From: Streptococcus timonensis
Lineage (GTDB): Bacteria; Bacillota; Bacilli; Lactobacillales; Streptococcaceae
Length of the DNA: 64,000 nucleotides
NCBI RefSeq assembly: GCF_900095845.1
Contig: NZ_FMIX01000002.1
Coordinates: 62,001 to 126,000 of the forward strand
Direction: 5' to 3'
The stretch's first letter is position 1, and each line of letters starts with the position of its first letter. Shown one piece after another: positions 9,345 through 17,581 of this stretch. The notes under the pieces were generated by a model, which saw only the letters and a list, made by a program, of their open reading frames with translations, was not told the origin of the DNA and made no database searches. The position numbers and the translations under genes are program-made.

Positions 9345-11990
9345 TTAAATTTCTTCTTTTTGAATGAATTCTGTACGAATTTCCTGTGGTGCCAATAGTC
9401 CTGAATGGACTGGATATGGACGTTCCAGCAAATCAAGAATGGTTTGTTGTTTTTCAGATATGCGCACATTTTCTTGACTCATATTGTAGTAACGAAGTAC
9501 ATAACCTTCTCCATTTTCAGCTACCTTAAAGGCTGTTGGGCAGACTTGTGGTAAGCTAAGCACTGGATGGTTGAAAAGACTACCAGTAGCTGCAACACTA
9601 CCCTCTTGTCTTGCAACTTGAAGAGCTGTAAAAGGCACTTGGAAGGATTTAGCACGACGGAAAGCAGAGAAGCGTTCGCCTGCCTGGTGACATTCCACAG
9701 CAAATTCTACTTCGACATCACGCAAGCACTGAGCTTCTGGTGTTGGGAAGTAGCCCCAGTCACCTAGCTCACCTGAAGCACGAAGAATCGTCACTGCAAT
9801 CGTATCATCTCCAAGGATTTCGTATTCGTGCAATCCTTTATTTGCTACAGTTACAGCCTTTTCATCATCATAAAGGCTGACAAAGGCTTGTTGGTGTTGT
9901 GGATTCTCTGGATTTTCCCAAGAAGCTGCCGGTTTATTTGGTCTTGTCACAACTTCATAAATGCTTTCAGAATCATTGCTTGGACGAGTGTTATGAGTTT
10001 TTACCAAGAGACGAATGCGGTGGTCTTTGGCTGTATTAGTAAATCGAGTCTTGAAGCGAATCTGTGGATTGTCCACAAAGACAGTCATCTCAGTTTCAAG
10101 AGGAATGGTTGTCAACTCTTCTGAACGACCTGCATCTCGTTTCATGAACTCGATGATACCTCTTTGTTCTGCATCCAATTTTTCATCTGCGCTAACTGGA
10201 ATAGTCAAGTCATGTTTGAGCAATACCTTAGCATAGCGAGCATTGTTTTCTAGGACATCGCATCCTTTCAATTGAGCATAGATTGGATCAGTTCCTTTTG
10301 GTTGGAAGTAAATGTACTCGTTACCAATATCTCCACGGTCCTCGAATTGGATGAAATCTTCGTAGGCTTCGTTTGTAGTCTTGTCATAGACTGTGATTCC
10401 TTCATCTACACTCACTGTTACGAATGGTGTATCAATGACTCCATTTTGGTAGATACCATCGTGGCCTTCTCCCTCGCCTTCAACCAACTGGAAGCTTGCC
10501 CAAGAAAGAGCTGCTAGGTGAACCGGAAGTGTCACGCGCACTTGACGAGCGATACGAGGTTGACGGAATTTGTCTTTTGGAAGGTCATACTCAAAGTTTG
10601 CTCCCAAGTCTTCGATTTTAGCTTCGACCACACGGCCATCCAAATCTTTTACATGGTAGGTTGGCAAGGTCAAGGCTGCCATCTTTTTGTAGCCTTCAGT
10701 TGGGTGTAATTCTTTGAACTCACAAGTAACGACGTCGAGTACCGTGCTAACAGTATCTACCTTGTCATGCAGACTCGTGTTAATGACAGTAAAGAGGTAG
10801 TCGCTCTCAGCATTTTGAGTTGCCAATTTCCCCTTCCATTCATCAAGAAGGTTGTTCTTGACAAAGTTTCCGACTTGGTTGACCTTGGCAAAACGAACTT
10901 CCATTTCACGGTGAACTTCGTCAATACTACAGCCACAGATACTATCGTGCGGTGCATTTTGCAGAAGTACTTTCCAAGCATAGGTCAATTGATCCTTGTG
11001 GTTGTGTCCACCAGTGATAATGGTCAAAGGTTCCACGACCTGCTCTAACAAGTTGCTATTTTCTTGAAAGGCTTGTTTGAGGTAAATACGGGATGAAGAT
11101 GTGTTGGCAAGAGTGTACCAACCATCTGTTTCTTGGCTGGTCAACTCACCTGTGACCGTTGATAGGTGTTCAGGAAGTGCACTTTCCACTGCTTGGACAT
11201 ATTCGTCAAAGGAGCTATGAATAAAGGTCACGTCTGGGAAGAGTTCGTTTGCCACACGAATCGCTTCAGTAATATTTCTCTGAACAGGTTGGTGGTCACA
11301 GCCGTTCATCATCAACCATTGGTTGGTCGATGCATAATCACGAACATCTGCCAATTTTTGTTTCCAGAAAGCCAAAGCTTCATCTTTATCCACTGGAATT
11401 TCATTCCCATTACTGTACCAGTTAGCAAAGAGAATACCAAGCACACGGCTACCATCAGCCCCCTGCCAGTACATTTCAGAAAATTGAGAGGTGAACTGTT
11501 CATCTTCGAGGACTTGATTGTCAAATCCGATTGGCTTGACACCGCGACCAAAGGCTGCGACGTGAATACCTGATTTTTGAAGGATTTGAGGAGCCTGCCC
11601 CATATTTCCAAAGGTGTCTGGAAAGTAACCGATCTGAGTAGATTTGCCCCATTTAGCACATTCCGCTTGTCCAATCAAGGTATTGCGGACGTTAGCTTCA
11701 CTGGAAATCAAGTAATCATCCTGCAAGATATAGAAAGGCCCAATCTTCAATTTGCCTTCGTCGATATAACGCTGCACCTTGTCACGGTTTTCAGGGCGAA
11801 TTTCTAAATAGTCATCGAGGACAATGGTTTGGCCATCCAAGTGGAAACTTTTGAATTCAGGATCATTTTCGAAAAGATCAAAAAGATCATCAAAAAGTTC
11901 CACCAATTGCATGCGGTGACTTTCAAAAGGTAGATACCACTCACGATCCCAGTGACTGTGAGAGATGATATGTACAACAACATTTTCCAT
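9345..11990 (-). CDS. GH38 alpha-mannosidase
   Basis: 881 aa, cytoplasmic. The N-terminus HIISHSHWDREWYLPFE is the GH38 zinc/substrate signature, and the nucleophile Asp lies in IGYFPDTFGN. GH38 enzymes are retaining zinc alpha-mannosidases; the pneumococcal counterpart acts on alpha-1,3-mannose linkages of high-mannose N-glycan. Shine-Dalgarno GAGG 8 bases upstream. It follows GH125 with a 74-base gap and precedes the ROK gene, consistent with one operon GH125-GH38-ROK-GH20. Confidence 0.92.
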   Translation of the reverse strand: MENVVVHIISHSHWDREWYLPFESHRMQLVELFDDLFDLFENDPEFKSFHLDGQTIVLDDYLEIRPENRDKVQRYIDEGKLKIGPFYILQDDYLISSEANVRNTLIGQAECAKWGKSTQIGYFPDTFGNMGQAPQILQKSGIHVAAFGRGVKPIGFDNQVLEDEQFTSQFSEMYWQGADGSRVLGILFANWYSNGNEIPVDKDEALAFWKQKLADVRDYASTNQWLMMNGCDHQPVQRNITEAIRVANELFPDVTFIHSSFDEYVQAVESALPEHLSTVTGELTSQETDGWYTLANTSSSRIYLKQAFQENSNLLEQVVEPLTIITGGHNHKDQLTYAWKVLLQNAPHDSICGCSIDEVHREMEVRFAKVNQVGNFVKNNLLDEWKGKLATQNAESDYLFTVINTSLHDKVDTVSTVLDVVTCEFKELHPTEGYKKMAALTLPTYHVKDLDGRVVEAKIEDLGANFEYDLPKDKFRQPRIARQVRVTLPVHLAALSWASFQLVEGEGEGHDGIYQNGVIDTPFVTVSVDEGITVYDKTTNEAYEDFIQFEDRGDIGNEYIYFQPKGTDPIYAQLKGCDVLENNARYAKVLLKHDLTIPVSADEKLDAEQRGIIEFMKRDAGRSEELTTIPLETEMTVFVDNPQIRFKTRFTNTAKDHRIRLLVKTHNTRPSNDSESIYEVVTRPNKPAASWENPENPQHQQAFVSLYDDEKAVTVANKGLHEYEILGDDTIAVTILRASGELGDWGYFPTPEAQCLRDVEVEFAVECHQAGERFSAFRRAKSFQVPFTALQVARQEGSVAATGSLFNHPVLSLPQVCPTAFKVAENGEGYVLRYYNMSQENVRISEKQQTILDLLERPYPVHSGLLAPQEIRTEFIQKEEI

Positions 11991-12064
11991 GAGTAAAACC
12001 TCATTCTAACTTAAATTTAAAAATATTTGTGATTCTATGTAAGAATCTATCGAGATAAGGCTCA

Positions 12065-13345
12065 TTAGCGAATATCCAAGTAGTCCAAGACCAACTCACA
12101 GAACATCATATTGGCCCAAGAGAACCATTCACGAGAGTAGAGAGTTGGATCGTCAACGTGGAAGCTTTCGTGCATAACACCTGTTCCGCCATCACATGCA
12201 ACAAGCTGATCTAGCAAGTATTTTTTCTCAGCTTTATCTGTAGCTGTTAAGCCTTGAATTGATAGGGCAATCGGCCAGATATAACGATAGAAGGTATGAG
12301 AACTTCCGAGACCGCTAGCGTATTCTCCTTGGTAGAAGTAAGGATTTTCCAGGCTCAGAATGGTGCGACGAGTTGCTTGATAGACTTCATCGTTCACATC
12401 GCAGTAACCAAGATAGGGAGCAGCTAACAAACTTGGTACGTTAGGGTCATCCATGATGCTAGCATTTCCTAGACCATCTACTTCAAAGGCGTAAATCTTT
12501 TCACCCTTACTGTTGGTGGTGTAGGCATAATTTTCGATCCCTTCTTGAATCTCAGCTTGGAGACGTTTGGCATCAGCAATAATGCTCTCGCTATCAGCTA
12601 GATTCAATTCTGCAAAGATTTCTTGGACATAACCTAAGACAACGACTGCAAACATATTTGACGGGATCAAGTAGCTGTACTGACAGCAGTCATCACTTGG
12701 ACGGAAGGCCGACCAGGTCATGCCTGTCACCGCAAAATCAGGTCCAAAACCATCATTAACCAGCGTATCTTCCTTACGATCGGTATCACGAACAAAGCGA
12801 TATGGTGAGTTCTTGTGGTCTTGTTCCACCGTCCAGAGATGGAGAATCTCCTTGGTCGCTGTAACAAAAGTCTCATCAAACTGACTAGTCTCGCCAGTTT
12901 CTTTCCAAAGAAGGTAAGCCAACTGCAATGGATAACAAAGCGAATCTACTTCATACTTGCGTTCCCAAATCCAGCCATTGAGATCTGTATGGTCTGTTTC
13001 GTGGTGACCCTTCCAGTTTTCCTCAATATTAAAAGAATTAGCATAGGGATCCTTGAGAATCAAAGTCATCTGGCGTTTGACCAAACCTGAAATGGTCTGA
13101 CGTAAACGAGGGTCTCTTTTTGCCACATGAAGGTATGGTCTAAGCTGAGCAGTCGAGTCCCGAAGCCACATAGCTGGGATATCCCCAGTCAGTACAAAGG
13201 TCGATCCATCTTCTAAGATTTCAACTGTATTGTCTAAAGTGTCTGTATAGCAACGTTCAAAGACATCAACCCATTCAGGATGTTCCTTGGCGCGCTCCGC
13301 TACCTCATCTAGCCACTCTCTGACAATTTCTTTTGAATATACCAT
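12065..13345 (-). CDS. GH125 exo-alpha-1,6-mannosidase
   Basis: 426 aa, equal to the pneumococcal enzyme length as I recall it. GH125 hallmarks: DIPAMWLRDSTAQLRPYL near the N-terminus, FNIEENWKGHHETDHTDLNGWIWERKYE, and the C-terminal CDGGTGVMHESFHVDD. It is an inverting, metal-independent enzyme for alpha-1,6-mannose. ATG at 13345 (MVYSKE) is taken as start; an in-frame TTG 7 codons upstream is possible but would occupy the Shine-Dalgarno. First gene of the leftward glycosidase operon, divergent from GH92. Confidence 0.92.
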   Translation of the reverse strand: MVYSKEIVREWLDEVAERAKEHPEWVDVFERCYTDTLDNTVEILEDGSTFVLTGDIPAMWLRDSTAQLRPYLHVAKRDPRLRQTISGLVKRQMTLILKDPYANSFNIEENWKGHHETDHTDLNGWIWERKYEVDSLCYPLQLAYLLWKETGETSQFDETFVTATKEILHLWTVEQDHKNSPYRFVRDTDRKEDTLVNDGFGPDFAVTGMTWSAFRPSDDCCQYSYLIPSNMFAVVVLGYVQEIFAELNLADSESIIADAKRLQAEIQEGIENYAYTTNSKGEKIYAFEVDGLGNASIMDDPNVPSLLAAPYLGYCDVNDEVYQATRRTILSLENPYFYQGEYASGLGSSHTFYRYIWPIALSIQGLTATDKAEKKYLLDQLVACDGGTGVMHESFHVDDPTLYSREWFSWANMMFCELVLDYLDIR

Positions 13346-13483
13346 AATGTATTTTACCTCTTTCAAACAAGATTCATTTTCAGTATATAGCTTTTAGCCC
13401 AGAAAATATATACACAAATGATAGTCATTTTTCTACAAAATTGTTATATTTGAAACTCCTTTTCTAAAGGCTAAATTTTCTGA

Positions 13484-13489
13484 TATAAT
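13484..13489 (+). promoter_or_regulatory. Extended -10 promoter of the GH92 gene
   Basis: TGATATAAT gives TG-N-TATAAT. No good -35 at 17 bases, which is usual for extended -10 promoters. Start codon 26 bases downstream. Confidence 0.6.
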
Positions 13490-13514
13490 GTAGAAAACAA
13501 CTAAAGGATATTCT

Positions 13515-15599
13515 ATGAAACCTATACTTGAAACCATTGATACCCGCTTTGGCACCGCGAGCAAGCATGCCTTTTCTCGGGGAAATACCCTACCTTACGC
13601 TGGAGTGCCTTTTGGGATGAATTACTTTGTTCCACAAACGAGTGACCAGGAAGGGTCTTGGTTTTTTGATCCCCATCTTCCTATCTTTCAGGGTATTCGA
13701 CTAACCCATCAGCCTAGCCCTTGGATTGGTGATTATTCTTGGTTACTACTGACTCCTGTTACAGGAGAAATCAGAGGTGACACCCTCTTCCATCTTCAGT
13801 CTTCCTATAACCTTGATCGTGCTATTTTCAATCCCCATTATCTCAGAATTTTTTCTGAGCGTTATCAGATTGAAACCCAACTCACACCTACTTGCTATGG
13901 GGCTTCTATTCAACTAAGACAGATACAAGGCAAGAAGCTCTCACTCTATCTGCATGCAGTTGATGATTTATCATTAGAGCAAGTAGATGAGCGTACTGTC
14001 AGCCTTGGTCAAAGCGGATTAACCGAAACCAACAAAAGTCCCCTCGTCATGTTTACTGCTCTCGCATTCTCTACGGATATTCTATCTATCAATCAAGTAG
14101 GGCAAAACTGGCGAATCGACTTGGCTGGAGCAGAAGCTCTAGTTCAACTAGCTACTTCTTTTATTTCTAAAGAACAGGCCCTCTTTAATCTACCTAGAAA
14201 AGACTTTGAAGAAACGAAATCAGAGGCTAAAGCAAGTTGGGAAGACCTTCTAGGCCGTTTTGATGTCGTGGAAACCGGCCCTGTAGACCGAACATTTTTT
14301 GATCATTGTCTATACAGACTCTTTCTTTTCCCACAAACCTTCTATGAGGTAAATGAGCAAGGCGAGAATATTCATATAGACTTTGCTTCAGGAACGATCA
14401 AGCCTGGTCTACTCTATACCAACAATGGTTTTTGGGATACCTTCCGCACTTCATTCCCACTCTTTGCCTTGATTATTCCAGAACACTATCGTCAGTTTCT
14501 TGAAGGCTTCCTCAATAGCTATCGAGATACCGGGTATCTCCCAAAGTGGCTGGCTCCTGACGAAAGAGGAATGATGCCTGGTACTTTGATTGATGGCGTA
14601 CTAGCAGATAGTGCTTGCAAAGACATGGCACCTGAACTTGAAGAAGAATTTCTCAAAGCCATGATTGAAACTGCGACAAAGGCAGATCCAAAAGCCATCA
14701 ACGGGCGCCATGGCCTTTCTCAATACCAAGAACTGGGCTATTTATCCACAGACCACCACGAAAGTGTTAGTCACACACTAGACTATGCTTACAGTGACTT
14801 TTGCATCTCTACTTGTGCAACAAAATTAGGTCAAGAAGAGCTAGCCCAAACCTATGCTCAATATTCTAAAAACTATCAGAATCTATTTGACTCTGAGACG
14901 GGTTACATGAGGGCGCGTGATGTAGATGGCAACTTCCGTCCTGACTTTTCTCCCTATAGTTGGGGTCGTGACTACGCTGAGTGTTCAGCTATTCAAGCCA
15001 GTCTAGGTGTCTTACACGATATTTCTGGACTTAGCCAACTAATGGGTGGTAAAGAAGCCTTTAGCAACTATCTTTTGAAAGCTTGTCAAAGTCTCCCACT
15101 TTTTGAAACGACGGGCTATGGATATGAAATTCATGAGATGAGCGAGATGGCAACAGCGCCATTTGGTCAACTAGCCATTTCCAACCAACCAAGCTTCCAC
15201 ATCCCTTATCTCTTCCGCTACAGTAATTATCCCCAATATACTAGTCTCTTAATCAAGACTCTCCGTCAAAAAGCCTTCCAAGCTAGCTGGGATGCTTATC
15301 CGGGCGATGAGGATAATGGTAGTCTTTCGGCTTGGTATGTCTGGTCTGCTCTTGGACTTTACCCAATTTGCCCAGGAAAAGCAAGTTATGACCTTGGAAT
15401 TCCACTCTTTGACCACCTTCGTGTCTATCTGGCAGAAAAAAATCAGTGGTTGGATGTTCGTACTCAACAAAATTATGAACACTTCCACTTTGTCCAAGAC
15501 TGTCAACTGGACGGAAAAGAAAAACAAAGCATCAGCCATCAGGAATTGCTCAATGCTAAGAATCTTGACTTTACCCTTAGCTGGTTGCCAAAGCATTAA
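13515..15599 (+). CDS. GH92 exo-alpha-mannosidase (alpha-1,2 type)
   Basis: 694 aa, no signal peptide. GH92 landmarks: FDPHLPIFQGIRLTHQPSPWIGDY, GFWDTFRTSFPLFALI, and AYPGDEDNGSLSAWYVWSALGLYP near the C-terminus. GH92 enzymes are calcium-dependent inverting mannosidases; the pneumococcal one trims alpha-1,2-mannose. It is the only plus-strand gene of the locus and would act first on imported Man8-9 structures, before GH125 and GH38. It ends at a strong terminator. Confidence 0.92.
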   Translation: MKPILETIDTRFGTASKHAFSRGNTLPYAGVPFGMNYFVPQTSDQEGSWFFDPHLPIFQGIRLTHQPSPWIGDYSWLLLTPVTGEIRGDTLFHLQSSYNLDRAIFNPHYLRIFSERYQIETQLTPTCYGASIQLRQIQGKKLSLYLHAVDDLSLEQVDERTVSLGQSGLTETNKSPLVMFTALAFSTDILSINQVGQNWRIDLAGAEALVQLATSFISKEQALFNLPRKDFEETKSEAKASWEDLLGRFDVVETGPVDRTFFDHCLYRLFLFPQTFYEVNEQGENIHIDFASGTIKPGLLYTNNGFWDTFRTSFPLFALIIPEHYRQFLEGFLNSYRDTGYLPKWLAPDERGMMPGTLIDGVLADSACKDMAPELEEEFLKAMIETATKADPKAINGRHGLSQYQELGYLSTDHHESVSHTLDYAYSDFCISTCATKLGQEELAQTYAQYSKNYQNLFDSETGYMRARDVDGNFRPDFSPYSWGRDYAECSAIQASLGVLHDISGLSQLMGGKEAFSNYLLKACQSLPLFETTGYGYEIHEMSEMATAPFGQLAISNQPSFHIPYLFRYSNYPQYTSLLIKTLRQKAFQASWDAYPGDEDNGSLSAWYVWSALGLYPICPGKASYDLGIPLFDHLRVYLAEKNQWLDVRTQQNYEHFHFVQDCQLDGKEKQSISHQELLNAKNLDFTLSWLPKH

Positions 15600-15605
15600 T
15601 AACCT

Positions 15606-15636
15606 AACCCCTTTGTCAGACGCAAAGGGGTTTTCT
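15606..15636 (+). terminator. Terminator after GH92
   Basis: AACCCCTTTG (15606-15615) pairs with CAAAGGGGTT (15623-15632), followed by TTTTC. Confidence 0.9.
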
Positions 15637-15649
15637 TATCCATATAAAG

Positions 15650-15670
15650 TTATCCACAAGTTGTGAATAA
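15650..15670. promoter_or_regulatory. Inverted pair of DnaA boxes (left)
   Basis: TTATCCACA at 15650-15658 on plus and TTATTCACA on minus (15662-15670), separated by 3 bases. Both match TTATNCACA. Confidence 0.65.
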
Positions 15671-15758
15671 CCTTCAACCTTTCTTCGGAAAAGATTTTCA
15701 AGTTTTTCCAAAATATCTTTCCAATCCAAGTTCATAGGATGTACAAGAGAATAAAGCC

Positions 15759-15786
15759 TATAAACCTTGTCCTAACAAGGTTTATA
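15759..15786. repeat. 12-bp perfect inverted repeat with 4-base loop
   Basis: TATAAACCTTGT (15759-15770), loop CCTA, ACAAGGTTTATA (15775-15786). No T-run on either side, so it is not a standard terminator. It lies between the two DnaA-box pairs. Confidence 0.7.
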
Positions 15787-15874
15787 AAAGATTGATTTGT
15801 TTCCTATTCTATAAATTTCGTCTTTCTTTTTTCTATTAAAATTATAAAGAGACAGTTGTTGTTGATACCTTGAC

Positions 15875-15895
15875 TTATCCACAAGTTGTGGATAA
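15875..15895. promoter_or_regulatory. Inverted pair of DnaA boxes (right)
   Basis: TTATCCACA on plus (15875-15883) and on minus (15887-15895), 3 bases apart, inside an 11-bp-arm palindrome (15874-15896). The palindrome is followed by TTTTT on plus, so it could also work as a weak terminator. The rest of the gap 15600-16026 holds only the permease promoter and no gene. Confidence 0.65.
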
Positions 15896-15971
15896 GTTTT
15901 TCTCAACTAAGCAACCCTAGTGCCTATCTGTTAGCGGATTTTTACAATTTTTATAGTAAATTTTAAATTTT

Positions 15972-16002
15972 GGTAGGCGCTTTCAAAAAATCATGATATA
16001 CT
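15972..16002 (+). promoter_or_regulatory. Promoter with cre-like site for the amino-acid permease
   Basis: Extended -10 TGATATACT ends at 16002. A cre-like site (minus strand TTGAAAGCGCCTACC, 15972-15986, 13 of 15) covers the -35 region. The Shine-Dalgarno AAAGGAGA precedes the ATG at 16027. Confidence 0.55.
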
Positions 16003-16026
16003 AAAATTATCAGAAAAGGAGACATT

Positions 16027-17472
16027 ATGAAAAAAGATCAACACCAACTTAATTGGCTTATGGTTTCTCTGATTGCTTTCAACATGGTTTGGGGGCTAGG
16101 AAACGTCGTCAACAACTATTCTCAACAGGGTATTTCAGTAGTCGTATCTTGGGTTTTAATCCTCGCACTCTACTTTATCCCATATTCACTCATCGTCGGA
16201 CAACTAGGTTCTACCTTCAAGGAAAGCGGAAGCGGTGTTAGTGAATGGGTTGAAAAAACATCAACCAAACGTCTAGCCTACTTCGCTGCTTGGACCTACT
16301 GGGTTGTTCACATTCCTTACCTCGCACAAAAGCCTCAAGGAATCCTTATTCCGCTTGGATGGGCCTTGCAGGGTAATGGACAATTTCTAAAACAAATTGA
16401 CTTCCACTGGATTGTTATTCTCTGTTTACTAATCTTTGGACTTTTCCTCTACCTTTCTACAAAAGGATTGACAACTCTGAAAGTCATCGGTAGCTTGGCA
16501 GGAAGTGCCATGTTGATCATGTCTTTACTCTTTGTGCTTTTAGCTATCGGTCTGCCTGTCATCAAACCAGACGTCCAGTTTGCGACACCACACATGGATC
16601 AACTGAGCACCTACATTCCAAACTTTGATTTTTCTTATTTTACAACCATCTCACTACTGGTCTTTGCAGTTGGTGGTTGTGAAAAAATTTCCCCTTATGT
16701 GAATCAAACTCGCAATCCTGCAAAAGAATTTCCAAAAGGTATGATTGTCATGGCCATCATGGTAGGTCTCTCTGCTATCCTCGGGTCAGTTGCCATGGGA
16801 ATGCTATTTGATGGCAATAACATCCCTGAAGACCTCATGCGTAATGGTGCTTATCAAGCCTTCCAAATGTTAGGAAATTCTTGGGGAGTTGGAAACCTCT
16901 TTGTCGTAGTCTACGCTCTTACAAACATGGTCGGACAAATAGCTGCTCTTGCCTTCTCTATTGATGCACCATTACAAATCCTTCTCAATAACGCTGACGA
17001 AAACTACATCCCAAGCTGGCTTCGTAAACGTACTGAAAAAGGTGTCCTCATTAACGGCTACCTCCTTACAGGCGTCCTCGTTAGCCTTATCATCATCCTT
17101 CCAATTTTTGGTATCCAAGAAATTGACGGACTTGTAAAATGGATGACCAACCTCAATTCAATCGTAATGCCGATGCGTTATCTCTGGGTATTCCTTGCCT
17201 ATATGATGCTCAATCGCGCTTGGAAAACATACAAAAATGCCGAATACAAGTTTGTTAACAATCCTAAACTTGGCTTTGTGATCGGTACTTGGTGCTTCCT
17301 CTTCACTGCCTTTGCTTGTATCCTAGGTATGGTTCCAAAAATTAGCTATGCTGAGAATCCAACTGCTTGGCAATTCTCTCTTCTCACAAACATCTTGACC
17401 CCAATTATTCTGATTGGTTTAGGTGTTATTCTACCAATCCTTGCAAAAAAAGAACAAAAGAAACAAATCTAA
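16027..17472 (+). CDS. Amino-acid permease, APC superfamily (glutamate/GABA antiporter-like)
   Basis: 481 aa with about 12 hydrophobic segments. It starts MKKDQHQLNWLMVSLIAFNMVWGLGNVVNNY, resembling APC transporters of the amino acid/GABA group. A conserved cytoplasmic segment VNQTRNPAKEFPKGMIVMA matches the usual APC loop. Substrate unknown. It is alone between terminators and preceded by the DnaA-box region; a cre-like site over its promoter suggests carbon control. Confidence 0.85.
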   Translation: MKKDQHQLNWLMVSLIAFNMVWGLGNVVNNYSQQGISVVVSWVLILALYFIPYSLIVGQLGSTFKESGSGVSEWVEKTSTKRLAYFAAWTYWVVHIPYLAQKPQGILIPLGWALQGNGQFLKQIDFHWIVILCLLIFGLFLYLSTKGLTTLKVIGSLAGSAMLIMSLLFVLLAIGLPVIKPDVQFATPHMDQLSTYIPNFDFSYFTTISLLVFAVGGCEKISPYVNQTRNPAKEFPKGMIVMAIMVGLSAILGSVAMGMLFDGNNIPEDLMRNGAYQAFQMLGNSWGVGNLFVVVYALTNMVGQIAALAFSIDAPLQILLNNADENYIPSWLRKRTEKGVLINGYLLTGVLVSLIIILPIFGIQEIDGLVKWMTNLNSIVMPMRYLWVFLAYMMLNRAWKTYKNAEYKFVNNPKLGFVIGTWCFLFTAFACILGMVPKISYAENPTAWQFSLLTNILTPIILIGLGVILPILAKKEQKKQI

Positions 17473-17523
17473 TAAATCCTACTATTAGCTAGATAGCATC
17501 ACTTTTGTCTTTTCCTAAAAGAA

Positions 17524-17562
17524 AAATCCCTTTGAACAGTAGCGTTCAAGGGGATTTCTTTT
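17524..17562. terminator. Bidirectional terminator, permease and polA
   Basis: A 14-bp stem (17524-17537 with 17544-17557) has a T-run on plus and an A-run on its left, so it can serve both convergent genes. Confidence 0.9.
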
Positions 17563-17581
17563 TTGTCTGATAGGCTATTTT

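Noticed and set aside
14742..14750. Further perfect DnaA box inside GH92
   Set aside because: Single, within coding sequence and unpaired; a 9-mer is expected by chance in 64 kb of AT-rich DNA.
15874..15905. Reading the right DnaA-box palindrome simply as a terminator
   Set aside because: Possible because a T-run follows, but GH92 already has a strong terminator and the left pair has no T-run, so the box interpretation was kept as main.
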